9,717 bases of DNA from Candidatus Martarchaeota archaeon (GTDB lineage: Archaea; Micrarchaeota; Micrarchaeia; Micrarchaeales; Micrarchaeaceae). Made by a program: the position numbers and the translations under genes. Below the pieces are notes generated by a model. That model did no database searches. It was not told the DNA's origin and worked only from the letters and a program-made list of their open reading frames with translations. The stretch is from NCBI GenBank assembly GCA_023485645.1, contig JAMCZM010000038.1, positions 1 to 9,717 of the forward strand. Direction: 5' to 3'. This document shows positions 6,401-9,717 of the stretch, piece after piece (positions within the stretch are counted from its first letter, which is position 1; every line of letters starts with the position of its first letter).

Positions 6401-6943
6401 CATTATCTCTTCAATATATCTTTCTGTTTCGACTTTTTGCGCTTTATACTCCCCAATATTCATTAGTTTTCTTGCAAGATCCGCAAGGGCCACAGACAAT
6501 GCAGCTCCAGTGCCTCCGGCACCGCGAATGGGTCCTGCGTAAAGAACTGCAAGATAATCTGAACCATCAAGGCTTTTGTGTATTGTTGCTTTTTGGAATC
6601 CTTCTGTTGGCGCGACTAATATACCCTCTGTTAGTACTGTTAATCCTATGCGTATTGCAAGTGTTAGTCTATTTTCTATTTGCATATTAAATTTACTGTT
6701 TGTACATATTTCACGTACCATCTCAAATGCCAATTCCTGACGTGTTTTTGCGCTTTTTGATCTTATCACATCGGCAATGCCATCAAGCCCTATTATACCC
6801 TCAACGCGCGATGCAATATCTGGTGCAGGTTTTATTTCTACAAACGTTTCAGGGTCATAGCCTTTTTTTCGCGCATCGCTTGCTATGCTATATACGTTGT
6901 CTAAATATTCTGAGAGTGTTTTAAAATATTCATCAATGTCCAT
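3497..6943 (-). CDS. polC: DNA polymerase D large subunit DP2
   Basis: DP2 is the catalytic subunit of PolD, the archaeal replicative polymerase whose core has the double-psi beta-barrel fold of RNA polymerase. Counting from the ATG at 6943, the 1148-residue chain has the conserved N-terminal glycine motif GPIRGAGGTGAA (about 137-148); a zinc-binding cysteine cluster (Cys649, 661, 666, 674, 677, 686, 689); the catalytic motif NCDGDED with Asp895 and Asp897; and a second zinc module, CVSC...CRKC (1062-1081). It ends in RQFNLSSYI. No intein interrupts it, although DP2 is a known intein host in other archaea. The length is typical. The ATG overlaps the last base of the DP1 stop (TGATG); a TTG one codon earlier is possible. 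Translation coupled to DP1 would favour equal subunit amounts. Confidence 0.98.
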   Translation of the reverse strand: MDIDEYFKTLSEYLDNVYSIASDARKKGYDPETFVEIKPAPDIASRVEGIIGLDGIADVIRSKSAKTRQELAFEMVREICTNSKFNMQIENRLTLAIRIGLTVLTEGILVAPTEGFQKATIHKSLDGSDYLAVLYAGPIRGAGGTGAALSVALADLARKLMNIGEYKAQKVETERYIEEIMLYHSRVARLQYLPSETDMRTIIENCPVCVDGLPTEDLEVSIRRNIKRLDATGKEEAMTNRIRGGVPLVLCEGIAQKAKSVLKHTKNAGLDWHWLNNIIKVDKAETKKDIDDSKNIAVFLQELVAGRPVLSYPEYPGAFRLRYGRSRFTGIASKGFNPATMLLLDEYIATGTQVKIEKPGKGCIAVPVDSIEGPFVKLDDGRAFRINNFNDAVEFKDKIKKIISVGDILITLGDFKKTNTPLQPTSYVEEYWQLQLKGKNYTGDIPKILTFNNALEYSKNYNIPLHPSYTYDYNDINVDELIGIINAVNLSSIIGKNINDIENIEINFENNKALLESFERLCIPHIENNYLIKIERDHAKSLLYSLGFVENDKITSSKVSSIQNINELKTLTVINTIAPFTIMKRSTRIGGRIGRPEKAKERLTKPPPQVLFPIGEYGGKERNVIKAYLADKKRLGGPTMEMDIAAYRCSIGRETLYSIFCEQHKCRASIERICNRCGRKILSDICPTCEGVGIAHQVQKIDMNKLIEQACKRVGVNVASMPKLIKGVKGIVNKTKEVEALEKGLLRSINGIYIFKDGTSRFDATDVPITHFYPKEIGLPLDKLHALGYTKDYYGNEITSDDQIVEIMHQDVILNRRGAEYMLKIARFIDMLLERYYGMDAFYNLKGIDDLIGHCVVTLSPHTSAGVLCRIIGFTDANVGLAHPYVISARRRNCDGDEDTTMLLLDMLINFSKKYLPTTIGGTMDAPLILTANVKPEEVDDEVWEMEIVDTFDLDFYDKTLLRINPSETKIERVANRINNNTVYSQLKFTHLSGPTVLFDAPKKSMYTRLKSMDEKIDRQFKLMDKLCTIDKADTARRLIMSHFIPDLIGNLHSFSKQTFRCVSCNAKYRRVPLSGICRKCKGKLVLTISKGGIEKYLNTAINLAERYNLESYLTQRLKLIKTEIETVFGGIGGGEKPTRQFNLSSYI
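3500..3523 (-). other. PIP-box-like C-terminus of DP2
   Basis: The last eight residues read QFNLSSYI, fitting the PCNA-interacting pattern Q-x-x-hydrophobic-x-x-aromatic-aromatic/hydrophobic. It follows a Gly-rich linker (GGIGGGEKP). PolD of other archaea binds the sliding clamp through a C-terminal DP2 peptide, so this is most likely the clamp tether. Confidence 0.6.
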
Positions 6944-8457
6944 CAAAATTCACTATTGAAATTTATTGTAGTAAATCCATATTTTTTCATTTCGAATATA
7001 GGGACATTGCACGGTGTAGGTATATGTCCCTGCTTTATTTGATATTCTGTTCTATCCTGAAATGTCCCACTATTTACTATATGTACACCATGATACTCAT
7101 CGATCCCATTTTTGTGTATGTGGCCCATATGTAATATGTCTGGAACGTTGTCTATTACTAGTGTATCATATCGGGTAGGGACTATTGTATTGCCACCATA
7201 AATGGGCGATAGGTGTCTTCTTTTTAATATTTCTATCATGGCGCTCTCTGGTTTTGCATAGCTCATATTCGGTATTGATCTTATAATAGAATCAAGCGAT
7301 GTGCCATGGTACGTTAATATTTCTAGACCATGTACTGATATGTAATTTGGATTTGGTACGAAATGCACATTATCTAGTTTTACATTTATCAAATCGCTAC
7401 CAAGTTCTGGCTGCGGTTCAGATTTTTGAACGGCATCATGATTGCCCGGAAGCACAAACACCTGTATATACTCTGGTATTTCGCTAAGAAAATTTGCAAA
7501 CACCTCATATTGTTTGTATATATCCAAGATTGCAAGGTCTCTATCATGCCCTGGGTATACTCCAATACCATCTACAATATCCCCCCCAACTATCATATAT
7601 TTTATCTTTCCTGCAAGCTCTTTAGATTTGGTATCAACATTACCATTTAGCCACTCTAGCATGCGTGAAAAATTTCTTTCCATAAATAGTTTGCTGCCTA
7701 TATGTGTATCTGATATGAGGGCAACTGCAATATCCTCCGTTATCGTCTTTCTCTCCTTTATTGGAATGTCTGGCCATAAAAGTTCCCGTGCGATTATAAA
7801 AGGGCCTGAGATCTTTCCGCGTATTGCAATAACTTCGTCATTTATTATCTTAGATGCACTTTCGAATAATTTTTTTAGTTCATTATTCGGATTATTCATG
7901 AACATTATTTTGGATTCATCTGTTGCATCCTCTATCACAACCATTATATTTCCGTTTTTTGTGGTTATTTTATTTGAGACAATTCCTACAACTACGACCT
8001 CTCTACCATCAGTATAATTTTTAAGCGTTTCAAGATTATGCGTTATGGAATATTTTCTGTGCGTTGCAAATATCTCCTTAATTGCATTAAGCCTGTCATT
8101 AAAATATACTACAAAATCTGATACGGTTCCTCCGGTCCTATCTTTGCTTTTATTCATTATTTTATAATTCGCTTCAAATTCCTCGGCAATTGGTTTGAAC
8201 GTGCTTGATCTATTTACTTCTATTGGCTGGGGTGCTTTTTGCATTAATTCTTTTTTTATGATATCAATAATATTTTTGATATCATCATTTGTAGCTATTT
8301 TAAGCATCGGTGCATCTTTTTTTAGTTCTATTACTTTTTCAACAATGACATCTAAGTCAATGTTGCCTATTATACTATAATCAAAATCAGCGCTAAGTAT
8401 GATATTTACTTTTGAAAGCTTCTTTACGAGCTCAATTTTAAGGTCATGACCAGCCAT
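6943..8457 (-). CDS. polB: DNA polymerase D small subunit DP1 (3'-5' exonuclease)
   Basis: DP1 is the proofreading subunit of PolD, an Mre11-like metallophosphoesterase that also scaffolds DP2. The 504-residue protein has an N-terminal helical domain (about 1-75), a polar linker (75-115), an OB-fold domain (about 150-235, beginning GREVVVVGIVSNK), and the phosphoesterase domain (about 243-475). Its metal ligands are all present: SDTHIGS (Asp250, His252), GGDIVDG (Asp293), LPGNHD (Asn339, His340), YHGTS (His384) and MGHIHKNG (His446, His448). Proofreading should be active. It is shorter than the 600-plus residue Pyrococcus form, mainly in the N-terminal linker. It starts at ATG 8457, 6 nt after the UPF0147 stop, with AAGGG in the end of that gene as a possible ribosome site, and overlaps DP2 by one base. 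Confidence 0.97.
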   Translation of the reverse strand: MAGHDLKIELVKKLSKVNIILSADFDYSIIGNIDLDVIVEKVIELKKDAPMLKIATNDDIKNIIDIIKKELMQKAPQPIEVNRSSTFKPIAEEFEANYKIMNKSKDRTGGTVSDFVVYFNDRLNAIKEIFATHRKYSITHNLETLKNYTDGREVVVVGIVSNKITTKNGNIMVVIEDATDESKIMFMNNPNNELKKLFESASKIINDEVIAIRGKISGPFIIARELLWPDIPIKERKTITEDIAVALISDTHIGSKLFMERNFSRMLEWLNGNVDTKSKELAGKIKYMIVGGDIVDGIGVYPGHDRDLAILDIYKQYEVFANFLSEIPEYIQVFVLPGNHDAVQKSEPQPELGSDLINVKLDNVHFVPNPNYISVHGLEILTYHGTSLDSIIRSIPNMSYAKPESAMIEILKRRHLSPIYGGNTIVPTRYDTLVIDNVPDILHMGHIHKNGIDEYHGVHIVNSGTFQDRTEYQIKQGHIPTPCNVPIFEMKKYGFTTINFNSEF

Positions 8458-8463
8458 GTTAAA

Positions 8464-8727
8464 TTAGCCCTTCAATGATTCAAGCATACTAAGTATATGC
8501 CATATCATTGTCCTGGCCTGGGCAGGCAGATTTATATCATTGCTAATATTATCAATGCAATATATAGCCCCAGATATTCTTACTGTATAAGTGCCTTCAG
8601 CATTTAACTTTCCCTTAGCTTCAGATACCGCAGTTCTAACATTTTTTGGTACTGTCGGGTCCGTAGCAATATTTTCCATCTGTTTTGTTATCTCAGATAT
8701 CTTTTTAGCTAACTCATCATTTTCCAT
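8464..8727 (-). CDS. UPF0147 family protein
   Basis: An 87-residue, all-helical, acidic protein of the archaeal UPF0147 family, whose function is unknown. The diagnostic stretch is the middle: ATDPTVPKNVRTAVSEAKGK, and then INLPAQARTMIWHILSMLES near the C-terminus. No catalytic or metal-binding residues stand out; one Cys (58) is present. The ATG at 8727-8725 is chosen because a strong Shine-Dalgarno lies 6 nt upstream; the GTG at 8736 overlaps that site and is rejected. It is the first gene of the UPF0147-DP1-DP2 operon, so its product is made from the same mRNA as the replicative polymerase. A link to replication is an inference from position only. Confidence 0.9.
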   Translation of the reverse strand: MENDELAKKISEITKQMENIATDPTVPKNVRTAVSEAKGKLNAEGTYTVRISGAIYCIDNISNDINLPAQARTMIWHILSMLESLKG

Positions 8728-8733
8728 AATTAG

Positions 8734-8742
8734 CACCTCCTC
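8734..8742 (-). promoter_or_regulatory. Strong Shine-Dalgarno of the UPF0147 gene
   Basis: GAGGAGGTG on the minus strand matches the archaeal anti-Shine-Dalgarno almost fully and ends 6 nt before ATG 8727. It decides that start against the GTG it overlaps. It is the strongest ribosome site in the window. Confidence 0.8.
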
Positions 8743-8775
8743 TAAGTTAGTGTCTTGTATATAACATAAAGAAAA

Positions 8776-8783
8776 TATATAAA
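8776..8783 (-). promoter_or_regulatory. Box A promoter of the UPF0147-PolD operon
   Basis: TTTATATA on the minus strand, within CACTTTATATATTTTC, is close to the archaeal box A consensus. Transcription would start near 8752, giving a leader of about 25 nt that just holds the Shine-Dalgarno. It separates this operon from the transporter gene upstream. Confidence 0.6.
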
Positions 8784-8817
8784 GTGTCTGTTATATCGTA
8801 TATTCCTTTTAGCGCAA

Positions 8818-9693
8818 TTAAGCGTTTATATTAAAGAAATATCTAGCCAAATACCCAAGCACTATAGTTCCAAACGCGGCACCTAATGATATGCCAAGTG
8901 TCATACCTACTTTTTTTGTTATACTCACATTTGTTATTATGGCTATTATAGTAGCTACAATCGATAAAACGATTGTGGTAACTATTATAGATAGTAAAAT
9001 AGCAATAAACCCACTATAACCTAAAATGAATGGCAATAATGGGAATATTGCCCCTAAAAAGTAGAATACACCTACGTATATAGCTGATATTCTCGCCTTA
9101 CTAACAGATCGTTTTTGATTAATATTTACATTTTCTTCATAATCTGTGGATATGTATGCTCCACCAGTCATTGATAATGTGCCGGATACTGCAATGATTA
9201 GGCCACCAACTAGTACTAGTATTGGATTTTGTAATGCAGCGCCAAGGCCTACTGTTGCCGCAAGTACCTCAACTAATCCATCATTCATTCCAAATGTAAC
9301 ATCTCGTATATTTTTTATGACGTTGCTTTTTTTTATTATGCTATTTTCAAACGGCTCTTCTTTGGTTCGTTGGGTTTTTTCTATCCTATTTAATATGCTG
9401 CGTCTTTTTTTATCAAAAGATTGCATACTTATTTCATCCAATTTCTTATGGAAGGATATCTCTCTATACTCAATCATCTTTATAGCCATTGAGATTCCTA
9501 GCGTATATTTTACAAAGATGAATAAAGCCATTAAAATGTTAACTAAAAATACGTTATATCCTATATGTTTTTTTACAATAGTCTCCCATAACTTTTTATT
9601 GTTATTTTCAAAATTGTACAATTTATTCAATATACTTTTTAGTTCTGGATTATTTTCCTTGATGCTTAGTTTTCTATATAATTCAGCATGCAT
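8818..9693 (-). CDS. VIT1/CCC1-type Fe/Mn transporter with ferritin-like N-terminus
   Basis: A membrane transporter of the VIT1/CCC1 family, which moves Fe2+ or Mn2+ across membranes. From ATG 9693 it has 291 residues. Residues 1-115 resemble the rubrerythrin/ferritin-like domain found fused to archaeal and bacterial members, with a hydrophobic stretch at 48-70. Residues 124-291 form the VIT1 core: FGMNDGLVEVLAATVGLGAA (134-153), LVGGLIIAVSGTLSMTGGAY (161-180) followed by ISTDYE, then helices at about 203-223, 226-255 and 264-285. The Asn-Asp-Gly and Ser-Met motifs of the pore are kept. The ExxH of the ferritin-like domain is not: it reads FENNNKKLW. The homology seems to start before the ATG (IYKEES), but an in-frame TAG lies at 9717-9715. 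So the 5' end may be truncated, or the start may be a codon I cannot place. No promoter is visible. Confidence 0.85.
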   Translation of the reverse strand: MHAELYRKLSIKENNPELKSILNKLYNFENNNKKLWETIVKKHIGYNVFLVNILMALFIFVKYTLGISMAIKMIEYREISFHKKLDEISMQSFDKKRRSILNRIEKTQRTKEEPFENSIIKKSNVIKNIRDVTFGMNDGLVEVLAATVGLGAALQNPILVLVGGLIIAVSGTLSMTGGAYISTDYEENVNINQKRSVSKARISAIYVGVFYFLGAIFPLLPFILGYSGFIAILLSIIVTTIVLSIVATIIAIITNVSITKKVGMTLGISLGAAFGTIVLGYLARYFFNINA

Positions 9694-9717
9694 GCTCTCT
9701 TCTTTGTATATACGCTA

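Noticed and set aside
5685..6542. 285-codon open frame on the plus strand inside DP2
   Set aside because: It lies fully antisense to conserved DP2 coding sequence, has no promoter or ribosome site, and its translation is low-complexity hydrophobic/Ser-rich as expected for a shadow frame.

Overview
The window is a stretch of AT-rich archaeal chromosome. The archaeal signs are the ribosomal gene order rps13-rps4-rps11, both subunits of the D-family DNA polymerase (absent from bacteria and from most Crenarchaeota), a UPF0147 protein, a tRNA interrupted after position 37 by an intron that folds into a bulge-helix-bulge-like structure, A/T-rich box A promoter elements, and GGAGGTG/GTGAT-type Shine-Dalgarno signals. 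The low GC content, short intergenic gaps and compact genes would suit a euryarchaeal or DPANN (ARMAN-like) lineage, but I cannot fix the taxon from this sequence.

Left block (1-1558, minus strand): ribosomal proteins S13, S4 and S11 in the conserved archaeal alpha-operon order. S11 runs off the left edge. The S4 and S11 starts each lie just after the same octamer AGTGATTA, which contains the upstream gene's TGA stop. The S13 gene has an in-frame TAA; a +1/-1 pair of compensating one-base changes about 18 nt apart would restore a normal S13 helix.

Middle block (1559-3429): a 245-bp divergent intergenic region, then the only plus-strand gene, an intact ispH (last enzyme of the MEP isoprenoid pathway). 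That gene is unexpected in an archaeon, since archaea normally use mevalonate. Next, convergent to it, is an unrecognised four-helix membrane protein of 144 residues, then a minus-strand tRNA-Ser(GGA) with a 12-nt intron.

Right block (3497-9693, minus strand): a replication operon reading UPF0147 -> PolD small subunit (DP1, 3'-5' exonuclease) -> PolD large subunit (DP2, polymerase). It has a clear box A promoter and a strong Shine-Dalgarno site in front of UPF0147, a 6-nt gap to DP1 and a 1-nt TGATG overlap between DP1 and DP2. DP2 ends in a PCNA-interacting (PIP-box-like) tail. At the right edge is a VIT1/CCC1-type iron/manganese transporter whose N-terminal ferritin-like region looks degenerate.

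I found no CRISPR array, insertion sequence, phage gene or large novel system. The best leads are the S13 lesion, the archaeal ispH, the very short tRNA intron and the decayed ferritin-like domain of the transporter.
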